From Planctomycetales bacterium (lineage in GTDB: Bacteria; Planctomycetota; Phycisphaerae; SM23-33), in the NCBI GenBank assembly GCA_030631085.1, contig DAOVLV010000161.1, positions 1-5,386 on the forward strand: a stretch of DNA of 5,386 nt, written 5' to 3'. The notes beneath the pieces are model-generated. The model searched no databases, had not been told where the DNA came from, and saw only the letters and a list, made by a program, of their open reading frames with translations. This document shows, one piece after another, positions 1-5,293 of this stretch. Each line of letters opens with the position of its first letter. Position 1 is the stretch's first letter. Made by a program: the position numbers and the translations under genes.

Positions 1-486
1 GAAACCCGGATCAAAGAACAAAGCCGACGGAGTGTAGTTTTTGAAGCATTCTGTAGTAGTCTGCCAGATACGATGGTCCCTCCGCCAGAGACGACTGTCG
101 GCTCCGGTAGAGGGCTGCGTATCTACGGTGGATGACCATATAATCCGAAATAAGTCCTCTTGATGATCGTAAAAACATTCCGGCGCCCATGAGTTTCGTG
201 CTCCTTCCACATTGATCATCACGGGTAACGCCTCCTGCTCGGACCAATCCAAAAGATCAGCAGAAGTCGCATGAACAATGTATCTGCTCGCCCCTCCGTC
301 AGATGCAAACAGATGGTAAAGCCCTTTCCTGTCCTGCATTATAAAGGGGTCGCGCAAAGTACAGGTGTTAACAGTGCCGGCCAATACGGGCTTGTTGTCA
401 TTGAGCGCCTTCCAGTCTAAACCATCTTCGCTGATCGCCAGATGGAGCGCTTCTGCTTCTGTACGAAAATACGCAAATACAAACAT
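1..486 (-). CDS. GH43-like glycoside hydrolase, N-terminal part (cut by window edge)
   Basis: The minus-strand frame is open from the ATG at 486 to base 1, giving 162 residues with no stop. The start is fixed by an in-frame TAA about 33 bases upstream and by a Shine-Dalgarno AAGGA (494-498) seven bases before the ATG. The protein begins MFVFAYFRTEAEALHLAISE, followed by DGLDW, which resembles the first blade of the five-bladed beta-propeller of GH43/GH62-like enzymes (arabinosidases, xylosidases and relatives). LRDPFIM (residues 44-50) fits the family motif carrying the catalytic base, probably Asp46. SWAPECFYD (99-107) matches the WAPE/D motif of the next blade, and FFDPGF (157-162) stands where the family usually continues towards the pKa-modulating Asp. 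The general acid Glu would lie outside the window, so activity cannot be judged. No signal peptide is visible, suggesting a cytoplasmic enzyme acting on imported oligosaccharides. The exact substrate cannot be told. Confidence 0.85.
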   Translation of the reverse strand, partial: MFVFAYFRTEAEALHLAISEDGLDWKALNDNKPVLAGTVNTCTLRDPFIMQDRKGLYHLFASDGGASRYIVHATSADLLDWSEQEALPVMINVEGARNSWAPECFYDHQEDLFRIIWSSTVDTQPSTGADSRLWRRDHRIWQTTTECFKNYTPSALFFDPGF

Positions 487-521
487 CTTGAATTCCTTAA
501 TTTTCGGGGTCGGCGTTACTT

Positions 522-550
522 ATAATATTACAGCGCGACTTAGCAAGCAA
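522..550 (-). promoter_or_regulatory. putative sigma70-type promoter of the GH43-like gene
   Basis: On the minus strand TTGCTT (550-545) and TATTAT (527-522) are separated by 17 bases. The -10 box matches the consensus at five of six positions, the -35 box only at TTG. The predicted start would leave a leader of roughly 30 bases before the ATG at 486. This suggests that the glycosidase can be transcribed independently of the regulator gene upstream. It is a pattern match only. Confidence 0.4.
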
Positions 551-565
551 TCATTGGGAATAAAA

Positions 566-637
566 GCAATCAGCCATCAGCGAAGTACAAAATGATGCTG
601 TCGGTTGCTGACCGCTGATAGCTGACAGCTGATTGCC
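566..637. repeat. inverted cluster of GCTGAYN heptamers
   Basis: On the plus strand four heptamers follow each other without gaps: GCTGACC (607-613), GCTGATA (614-620), GCTGACA (621-627) and GCTGATT (628-634). Facing them on the minus strand are two more, GCTGATG and GCTGATT (581-568). The two groups can pair: GCAATCAGC (566-574) with GCTGATTGC (628-636), and ATCAGCG (576-582) with CGCTGAT (613-619), leaving an 8-nt bulge (620-627) and a 30-nt loop. The cluster lies upstream of the putative glycosidase promoter. Its role is unknown; it looks like a dispersed intergenic repeat rather than an operator, because related heptamers occur at three other sites in the window. Confidence 0.8.
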
Positions 638-645
638 AGGCGTCT

Positions 646-654
646 TGCTATAAT
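646..654 (+). promoter_or_regulatory. isolated extended -10 box (TGCTATAAT)
   Basis: TG at 646-647 precedes a perfect TATAAT at 649-654 with one base between, the form of an extended -10 promoter. No acceptable -35 box lies 16-18 bases upstream. No plus-strand gene follows; transcription would run towards the hairpin at 750-778 and then antisense to the regulator. It could start a short RNA, or be chance. Confidence 0.25.
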
Positions 655-749
655 GTACGATTGAATAAGTGCTTACGGATTCCGCACGGCGATAACTTGC
701 GCTGTGGTATTAATTTGTGAGTTCCATGTTTGTTTGGATATAAGGATAT

Positions 750-778
750 AAGGGGGCAGATACCGTAATTGCCCCTTT
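750..778 (-). terminator. possible terminator hairpin downstream of the regulator gene
   Basis: AAGGGGGCA (750-758) can pair with TGCCCCTTT (770-778) over nine pairs, one of them a G-T wobble, around an 11-nt loop. On the minus strand the stem is followed only by an AT-rich stretch rather than a clean T run, and it lies about 100 bases past the regulator stop, so it is a weak terminator candidate. On the plus strand the three T's at its 3' end belong to the stem itself. Confidence 0.3.
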
Positions 779-842
779 CATCTGTGCACCACCCGATTTA
801 AGATATCTGTCCCTCTATTCCGAAAGTCGCTTTGCTGTTTTT

Positions 843-877
843 CAATCCGCAATCTGCAATCCGAAATCCGCAATGGG
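843..877. repeat. tandem CAATCYG heptamers at the regulator 3' end
   Basis: CAATCCG, CAATCTG, CAATCCG and AAATCCG run back to back from 843 to 870, followed by a partial fifth unit, CAATGGG (871-877). The array stops one base short of the regulator's stop codon (881-879). Read on the minus strand and shifted by one base, the units become GCGGATT, TCGGATT and GCAGATT, close to the GCTGATT units at 607-634. No coding function is likely. Confidence 0.8.
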
Positions 878-878
878 C

Positions 879-2063
879 TTATCGGCTTCGGAACTGCTTT
901 CGGTAGGCTCCGGGCGACGTGCCGGTGAATTTTCTGAAGGCCTTGCCCACACGTGTGCCACTGTCGAATCCGCATTCGAAGGCGATGGCTTCGAGCGTTA
1001 TGTCAGTCTTCGCCAGGAGCGTCTTGACCCTTTCGATCTGCACCCGCCGGATCTCCGCGAACGGGCTTCGTCCCAGTGCCGACTTGAACCGTCGCTCCAG
1101 AGGCCGACGCGACAACGATAACTCATCCATGACGTTCTCGACGCGAATACCTTCGCATGCGTGCTCGCTGATGAACTGCACTGCCCGGGTAACGTAGCGG
1201 TCGTCAACAGCTATTACGTCGGTGCTCTGTCGCGTTACCACCTCCAACGGCGGCAGCAGGATGGGGCGATTCGGAACCTTTTGTCCGCGAAGCATGGCGT
1301 CCAGCAGTTCGGCCGCTTCGTAACCGATCTGCTCTGCCGGCACGCGGATGCTGGAAAGGTGAGGCCAGGTCATGCTGCAGAACATATCGTCGTCACCTGC
1401 GCCAAGAATGGCGACTTCCTCGGGAACACGAATCTCGTTACCCCAGCATACGCCGCAGACCAATACCCCCATTGAATCGTCGGTGCAGAACACCGCCAGA
1501 GGCTTGGGAAGGCTCATCAGCCAGCGGCGAGTACGATCTATGGTGTCGCCGATTGCGGGTAATGCCGGTTTGTCGCACGACGGATATTTTTTTTTACAAT
1601 CGAACACGTCGCAGGTCAGTTTTCGTTTCCGCAGCGCCTCAACAAAGGCCTCGCCGCGATACGGTGAGTGAAAAGTGTTATACTGGGAATAAAAGGTTCC
1701 ATGTGGGACGATCATCCCGAAATTGCGAAAACCGCGCTCGATAAAATAGTCGGTAGCCATTTCGCCCAGTGCCTTCGGATTGACGTCCACGTACGGCAAA
1801 CCGGAAAACTCGTCGTCCGGCGACCACGCGCCGACGCCGACCGCCGCCAGCCCGTAGCGACGGGCGATGGCCATGTAATCACGTGGACGCCGCATTGAAA
1901 TTATCCCTACCGGACGCATCCATTTACTGTCTTTGTAGGACTGTAAATTGACGAACAACCACGGCAGGTGCGGGCGGGCGTAATGGAAGATTCCGCGACG
2001 TACCTGCTGACCGAACTGATAATCCCAGGGAACGTCCAGCAGGATCACTTTGATATTCTTCAT
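879..2063 (-). CDS. XylR-type transcriptional regulator: sugar-binding sensor plus AraC HTH
   Basis: A 394-residue protein, close to the 392 residues of E. coli XylR and of the same architecture. Residues about 4-280 form a LacI/periplasmic-binding-protein-like sensor: an opening beta strand (KVILLDV), then VFCTDDSMG (191-199), VPEEVAILGAGDDD (213-226) and HLSSIRVP (235-242), all typical of this fold. The linker ILLPPLEVVTRQSTD (268-282) is characteristic of XylR homologues. Residues about 285-390 are the AraC DNA-binding domain with two helix-turn-helices: VENVMDELSLSRRPLERRF (308-326) and TLEAIAFECGF (356-366), ending GTSPGAYRKQF. The start chosen is the ATG at 2063, preceded at eight bases by AAGGAG (2072-2077); the in-frame ATG at 2114 lacks such a site and adds residues unlike the family. 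The ligand is probably a pentose by homology, but this is not proven. The sensor is rich in cysteine (residues 151, 156, 163, 193, 203, 206, 229). Likely targets are the glycosidase downstream and the divergent gene. Confidence 0.9.
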   Translation of the reverse strand: MKNIKVILLDVPWDYQFGQQVRRGIFHYARPHLPWLFVNLQSYKDSKWMRPVGIISMRRPRDYMAIARRYGLAAVGVGAWSPDDEFSGLPYVDVNPKALGEMATDYFIERGFRNFGMIVPHGTFYSQYNTFHSPYRGEAFVEALRKRKLTCDVFDCKKKYPSCDKPALPAIGDTIDRTRRWLMSLPKPLAVFCTDDSMGVLVCGVCWGNEIRVPEEVAILGAGDDDMFCSMTWPHLSSIRVPAEQIGYEAAELLDAMLRGQKVPNRPILLPPLEVVTRQSTDVIAVDDRYVTRAVQFISEHACEGIRVENVMDELSLSRRPLERRFKSALGRSPFAEIRRVQIERVKTLLAKTDITLEAIAFECGFDSGTRVGKAFRKFTGTSPGAYRKQFRSR

Positions 2064-2143
2064 CGGTAAGTCTCCTTCGGAGGCGCTCGGACACACAAAT
2101 TCACATCGCCGCATAACGCCGTAACACTAGCCGCAAACCGACC

Positions 2144-2171
2144 TTGACACAAACAAAAAACCGAATATAAT
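2144..2171 (+). promoter_or_regulatory. consensus sigma70 promoter for the PEP-CTERM gene
   Basis: TTGACA (2144-2149) and TATAAT (2166-2171), both perfect matches, are separated by 16 bases that include an A-rich run. The expected start is near 2178, giving a leader of about 190 bases before the ATG at 2368. Such an exact promoter suggests strong basal expression unless repressed. Confidence 0.75.
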
Positions 2172-2176
2172 ATGGG

Positions 2177-2203
2177 AGTGAGGTAAGCAGTGAGGTGGGC
2201 AGT
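2177..2203 (+). repeat. tandem 12-bp direct repeat at the predicted transcription start
   Basis: AGTGAGGTAAGC (2177-2188) is followed directly by AGTGAGGTGGGC (2189-2200) and a partial third unit, AGT (2201-2203). The two full units differ at two positions. AraC-family regulators commonly bind direct repeats, and this one begins about six bases after the -10 box, where a bound protein would block initiation or early elongation. It is an operator candidate for the neighbouring regulator, but could also be a simple sequence repeat. Confidence 0.45.
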
Positions 2204-2250
2204 ATTGTTCAAAGAAAAGTCCTGTCGTAAAGAAGAGAGGTTGATTCGTT

Positions 2251-2278
2251 TCGGATTTTTGACTGACGATTTTTGATT
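2251..2278 (+). repeat. degenerate 7-nt repeats in the leader
   Basis: TCGGATT (2251-2257), TTTGACT (2258-2264), GACGATT (2265-2271) and TTTGATT (2272-2278) follow one another with a strict 7-nt period. Each fits NNNRAYT, as do the heptamers at 628-634, 843-870 (minus strand) and 3776-3796. The last unit runs into the hairpin at 2275-2299. Confidence 0.6.
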
Positions 2279-2299
2279 CGGCGGATGGTTCGCCGAATC
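2275..2299. repeat. perfect 9-bp inverted repeat in the leader
   Basis: GATTCGGCG (2275-2283) and CGCCGAATC (2291-2299) flank the 7-nt loop GATGGTT. The RNA hairpin would lie about 55 bases ahead of the ribosome binding site of the PEP-CTERM gene. No T run follows, so it is not an intrinsic terminator. It may be a dispersed palindromic element or a stabilising leader structure. Confidence 0.7.
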
Positions 2300-2303
2300 T
2301 ACC

Positions 2304-2324
2304 TCTTGTCCCTTAGGGACGAGG
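2304..2324. repeat. second leader hairpin, GTCCC-TTA-GGGAC core
   Basis: Positions 2304-2312 pair with 2316-2324 over nine pairs, two of them G-T wobbles, around a TTA loop; the central five pairs are perfect. It begins five bases after the preceding hairpin, so the two form a compact twin structure ending 30 bases before the Shine-Dalgarno site at 2354-2360. No T run follows. Confidence 0.6.
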
Positions 2325-2367
2325 CAGGGAGGCATTTCGAGGAACTTTTGAGTAAGGGAGAGCAACG

Positions 2368-3774
2368 ATGAGGAATGTAACGATTTTATTGGCAGTGATG
2401 GCGGTGATTGCTCTGGCCGGGTCGGCCTTTGGGGCGAACCGGTACTGGGGCGCCGAAACCGCCACCTGGCACGATAGCACCGGCAATTGGCTTGATGCTC
2501 CAGCCGGCAGCACCGCCAATGAACCGACCGCTCTCGACGCCGTCTATATAAACAACGGCGGGAACGCCCAGATTACCGGTACGGCAAACGCCCTCGGCAC
2601 AATGCTGGGCGAGGCCGGCGGCGACAGCGGCACCATCACGCAGACCTCCGGAACATTCACAGAGGCCGGCGTCACAAACTCCTACATCGGCAAGGCCGGT
2701 ACCGGGACCTACAACCAGGAGGGCGGAACCGCCACCTGGGGATCGACGTGGATGTACATCGGAAACGGCGGCACCGGGACGTACAACCTGAGCGGCGCCG
2801 GCAGCATATGCAACGTCAACGGCGGGCTGCTCATGGGCTACAACTACGGCACGGCCGCATTCAACCAGGACGGCGGAACCGCCAACATCGGCAAATTGCG
2901 GATCGGCTATTCCTACGGCTCCGCGACGTACACGATCACGGCCGGCAAACTCGATGCCGGCAAACAAAACAACGATGGCATCGTCGTAGGCCATCAGTAC
3001 AGCCGCGACTTCCACATGAACACATTGAGCATGGGAGGCGGCACCGTGGAGGTTACAAACCTCGTCGTCGCCAACACGTACTACTCCTCGAACCCCCTGG
3101 CATACTCTTCCCGCGGCAAGGTGGAGATAACCAACGCCGCTGCGGTCATCGAGGTCAAGGAAAAACTGCACTTGAAGGGAATCTTTGCCGAGTTCACCGC
3201 CGTTGAGGGCAGCACAATCCACATGACAGACGCGATAGTGTCTGGTAATTGCCCCAACTGGGCTTTCTGTCACTGGGCCGCGGACTTCGACATCGGGGCT
3301 GATGACGGAACCACCGATTACTCGCCCGACCCAGCCAAGATGGCCGGGCTGAACAACCTGACGCTCATCTTCGAGGGCGGCCTGGTCTTTGACGAGGATA
3401 CCGCCACGCTGGAAGTGGCCGGGGACAAGAGCATAGGCGCTGCGGCGGGCGGGACCGACTACCTCGGCCTGTTCGAGAACTATGCCCTGAACATGCTGCA
3501 GGTAGGCGGAGCCGACAATGCCGAGGTCTATCTGGTGGACAACAGGGATAATGGTTACGCCAACGAGGCGCTGTACGTCAGGAACCTTATCATCAACACA
3601 GGTTCGACGCTCGACCTGAACGGCCAGACGCTTTACTACCTGAACGGGACATTCAACGGCAGCGTTGCCGACACCGCAGGCGGTGGAGCGCTGATCCAGA
3701 TTCCCGAACCGGCGACGGTGGTGCTTCTGGGTATCGGCGGAATCGGAGTTCTCATCCGTCGTAAACGTCGTTAA
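2368..3774 (+). CDS. secreted PEP-CTERM protein with beta-solenoid-like repeats
   Basis: A 468-residue exported protein. AAGGGAG (2354-2360) lies seven bases before the ATG. Residues 1-23 are a signal peptide (MRNVTILLAVMAVIALAGSA, then FGA), probably cleaved before NRYWG. Residues about 85-235 contain a degenerate repeat of 23-28 residues; units begin near residues 108, 131, 157, 180 and 208 with an IG/MG/VG step and carry GTGTYNQEGGTATW, GTGTYNLSGAGS, GTAAFNQDGGTAN and GSATYTITAGKL. This pattern suggests stacked beta strands. Residues about 325-430 (NNLTLIFEGG, then EALYVRNLIINTGSTLDLNG and LYYLNG) resemble a module I recall from other planctomycete PEP-CTERM proteins. The tail is IPEPATVVLLGIGGIGVLI followed by RRKRR (445-468): PEP motif, membrane helix and basic end, the substrate signature of exosortase. 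Cys295 and Cys301 might form a disulfide. No catalytic motif is seen; a cell-surface or matrix role is inferred. Confidence 0.9.
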   Translation: MRNVTILLAVMAVIALAGSAFGANRYWGAETATWHDSTGNWLDAPAGSTANEPTALDAVYINNGGNAQITGTANALGTMLGEAGGDSGTITQTSGTFTEAGVTNSYIGKAGTGTYNQEGGTATWGSTWMYIGNGGTGTYNLSGAGSICNVNGGLLMGYNYGTAAFNQDGGTANIGKLRIGYSYGSATYTITAGKLDAGKQNNDGIVVGHQYSRDFHMNTLSMGGGTVEVTNLVVANTYYSSNPLAYSSRGKVEITNAAAVIEVKEKLHLKGIFAEFTAVEGSTIHMTDAIVSGNCPNWAFCHWAADFDIGADDGTTDYSPDPAKMAGLNNLTLIFEGGLVFDEDTATLEVAGDKSIGAAAGGTDYLGLFENYALNMLQVGGADNAEVYLVDNRDNGYANEALYVRNLIINTGSTLDLNGQTLYYLNGTFNGSVADTAGGGALIQIPEPATVVLLGIGGIGVLIRRKRR

Positions 3775-3775
3775 T

Positions 3776-3798
3776 CACAATTGACAATTGGAAATTGA
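3776..3798 (+). repeat. CAATTGA-type 7-nt repeats after the PEP-CTERM gene
   Basis: CACAATT (3776-3782), GACAATT (3783-3789) and GGAAATT (3790-3796) follow with a 7-nt period directly after the TAA stop and before the terminator. All three fit NNNRAYT if the sixth position is T. With only three AT-rich units, chance is a more serious alternative here than at the other clusters. Confidence 0.5.
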
Positions 3799-3808
3799 TT
3801 TGTTCCAG

Positions 3809-3854
3809 CAGCCCACGGAATGTTTCTCCTTCTCCGTGGGCTGTGGGTTTTTTT
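3809..3854 (+). terminator. intrinsic terminator of the PEP-CTERM gene
   Basis: CAGCCCACGGA (3809-3819) pairs perfectly with TCCGTGGGCTG (3833-3843) over 11 bases around a 13-nt loop, followed by TGGG and seven T's (3848-3854). It lies 35 bases past the stop codon. The short spacer between stem and T run is slightly unusual but acceptable. Confidence 0.85.
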
Positions 3855-3881
3855 ATCAACAGTGCGGTCTCATTTCAGTAA

Positions 3882-3970
3882 GCGGGGCGCCGTGGCCGCG
3901 GTGTTCGCGACCACGCTAAAGCCGGCCCGATGCAAACGTGGCCGCAAACACCGCAACCACGACACCCGCC
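3882..3970 (-). repeat. long inverted repeat in the 3' region of the convergent gene
   Basis: The arms at about 3882-3915 and 3937-3970 are inverted copies flanking a 21-nt loop. On the minus-strand RNA I count 31 consecutive pairs, including six G-U wobbles, then a one-base bulge and two more pairs. The 5' arm begins right after the TAG stop codon (3973-3971). Each arm is also a palindrome in itself (CGTGG at one end, CCACG at the other, 25 bases apart), so two smaller hairpins are an alternative fold. No T run follows on the minus strand, so it is not a standard intrinsic terminator. It could protect the mRNA 3' end, act as a U-poor terminator, or be a REP/REPIN-like mobile palindrome pair. 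Confidence 0.75.
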
Positions 3971-5287
3971 CTATTTTTTCGAAGTCGGTTGGGTTGACGG
4001 TTTCTTGTAGTGCGGGGTGCGGGGTTTTTCTTCCGGCAGGGGGGTCTTTTGGCGCGGGTCGGCGTAGAGGTTCACGTTGTCGAAGAAGTATTCCCCCGGC
4101 GGCCAATAGGCGTAAATATCAATTCTCAGCCATTGGATGTTTTTCGGCAGCCCGCCGCGAGGGGGGAATGGGGCGGCATAGTGCTGCCAGGTGTTCTGCT
4201 CGTTCCGGCAAGCCAGGTACCAGCGATAAACCTCGCGCCGGTGGCGTTCGGGATGTTTCTTCGCATCCTCGGCGATGAGTTGCTTTTGCTTTTCACGCGG
4301 CAGGGCGACGAACTGATCCGGCGTCAGACCCAGTTTGGCCAAGGCCGACTCGCTCAACCCGTCAGCGACGGCTGAAAAGTCGGCGAAACCCTTGATGAAT
4401 ATCTTGGGAAAAAATATCCCGCCGGTCTGCCCCTTCATGTCGGTCACTAACCAATATCGCCGGCCCGGCGAGGCCTTTATCCACTCGCTGCGATAATGAA
4501 CGCCCTCCAGACCCGCGACTGTACCGTATTTGTTCGCGATAGTTCCGATCTTCGGCGGCTTTTTCGGGTCGGCCTTTCCCAGCATCAGGTCGCGCCGGTA
4601 TTTCAGCCAGGCGTCGCGCTCCACGTCAGTAAAGATTCGCAGCACCTTGCCGCGCCGGCCCTTTCGCGGGTCGGCGACGAGGAAGGTCGTTACGTTATCA
4701 GGCCCCATCTTCCAACCGGTCTTACCGGACTCGAAATCGCCGTTGATATTCAACGGCTTGGCGAATTTCTTCGGCTCGGTTTCGTCGCCGCAAGCGGGCG
4801 GTTTCCATTCGGGTTTTCCGCGAATGGCTTCGACTATCTGCCGAGCGACCACGCCTCGGGCGCGCTCGGTGTGGTCGGAGAATGCCTTCGTCCAGGCTAT
4901 GGGCATTTTACCGGAGATATCGACGCAGCGGATTTCCGCACGGACGGCCAAGCCCATCTTCTGAACGCTGCCGAAGATTGCAATATGTGCGGCGAAATTA
5001 TCTTTCAGCAGTGCGACGATTTCCTTATCGGCGGTCTTTAGCGAGATTCCCCCAGCCGGGGTCATCTCGTCGGTGGTGAAGCGGTCGATAACTTTATATT
5101 CGTCATGCCGGCGCAGACGCAGACGGACCGAGTCAGCCAATTGCTTGCCATATTTAGCCTTTTCCTTACAGGCAAAGTCAAATACGACAACGTGCCTCAC
5201 CTGCCTGGCCGGTCGGCTGGTCGGCAGTGGTTTTTTCGCCTCGCCGGCCGCCAGTGCCAGCGCCATCAACAAGGTTGTCGTTATCAT
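3971..5287 (-). CDS. putative exported protein: CsgG/TolB-N-like domain plus jelly-roll domain
   Basis: A 438-residue protein I do not recognise by name. The start chosen is the ATG at 5287, seven bases after GGGAG (5295-5299); the ATG at 5293 is only one base from it. MITTTLLMALALAAGEA looks like a short signal peptide, without basic residues at its front. Residues about 31-158 resemble the nucleotide-free alpha/beta fold of CsgG, TolB N-terminal and LpoB-like proteins: HVVVFDFACKE, GKQLADSVRLRL, YKVIDRF and HIAIFGSVQ match its usual pattern. Residues about 181-295 and 365-410 look like a split carbohydrate-binding-type beta sandwich, from NINGDFESGKTGWK to YWPPGEYFFDNVNLYADP. Between them (305-360) is a charged helical insert. 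The tail is rich in Pro, Lys and Thr. A cell-envelope role is inferred. It is convergent with the PEP-CTERM gene and shows no operon partner in the window. Confidence 0.8.
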   Translation of the reverse strand: MITTTLLMALALAAGEAKKPLPTSRPARQVRHVVVFDFACKEKAKYGKQLADSVRLRLRRHDEYKVIDRFTTDEMTPAGGISLKTADKEIVALLKDNFAAHIAIFGSVQKMGLAVRAEIRCVDISGKMPIAWTKAFSDHTERARGVVARQIVEAIRGKPEWKPPACGDETEPKKFAKPLNINGDFESGKTGWKMGPDNVTTFLVADPRKGRRGKVLRIFTDVERDAWLKYRRDLMLGKADPKKPPKIGTIANKYGTVAGLEGVHYRSEWIKASPGRRYWLVTDMKGQTGGIFFPKIFIKGFADFSAVADGLSESALAKLGLTPDQFVALPREKQKQLIAEDAKKHPERHRREVYRWYLACRNEQNTWQHYAAPFPPRGGLPKNIQWLRIDIYAYWPPGEYFFDNVNLYADPRQKTPLPEEKPRTPHYKKPSTQPTSKK

Positions 5288-5293
5288 TACCAT

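Larger units (their letters stand above)
487..878. other. intergenic region between regulator and glycosidase genes
   Basis: These 392 bases contain no credible gene. They hold the putative glycosidase promoter (522-550), an inverted cluster of 7-nt repeats (566-637), an isolated extended -10 box on the plus strand (646-654), a GC-rich hairpin (750-778) and another 7-nt repeat cluster (843-877). The stretch 660-745 shows nothing I can name. The short frames here lack ribosome binding sites and protein-like composition. Confidence 0.8.
2064..2367. other. divergent intergenic region with promoter, repeats and hairpins
   Basis: These 304 bases separate the regulator (minus) from the PEP-CTERM gene (plus). 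Moving towards the latter they hold a consensus promoter (2144-2171), a 12-bp direct repeat (2177-2203), 7-nt repeats (2251-2278) and two hairpins (2275-2299, 2304-2324). No convincing minus-strand promoter for the regulator was found; the AT-rich box at 2166-2173 also reads ATATTATA on the minus strand, but has no good -35 partner. The regulator Shine-Dalgarno core GGAG could form a 4-bp hairpin with a CTCC just upstream of it, which is too small to weigh. Confidence 0.75.

Noticed and set aside
11..247. Minus-strand open frame of 78 codons at the left edge
   Set aside because: It is an out-of-frame reading inside the GH43-like gene, whose own frame is open across 1-486 and carries family motifs.
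2064..2114. N-terminal extension of the regulator from the ATG at 2114
   Set aside because: The 17 extra residues are unlike XylR homologues, and the internal ATG at 2063 has a well-spaced AAGGAG.
2690..2960. Repeated DNA that might suggest a CRISPR-like or tandem repeat array
   Set aside because: The repeats are protein-level, degenerate at DNA level and in frame within the PEP-CTERM gene; there are no identical repeats with unique spacers.
2386..3273. Long minus-strand open frame of 295 codons opposite the PEP-CTERM gene
   Set aside because: It is the antisense shadow of a GC-rich repetitive gene. Its valine, alanine and glycine-rich sequence shows no domain, it has no ribosome binding site, and the plus-strand protein has a clear signal peptide and sorting tail.
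3820..5041. Plus-strand open frames of 121-181 codons at 3820-4278, 4010-4375, 4496-5041 and 4530-4964
   Set aside because: They lie in or mostly over the minus-strand gene 3971-5287 in other frames, have arginine-rich or low-complexity composition, and lack start signals.
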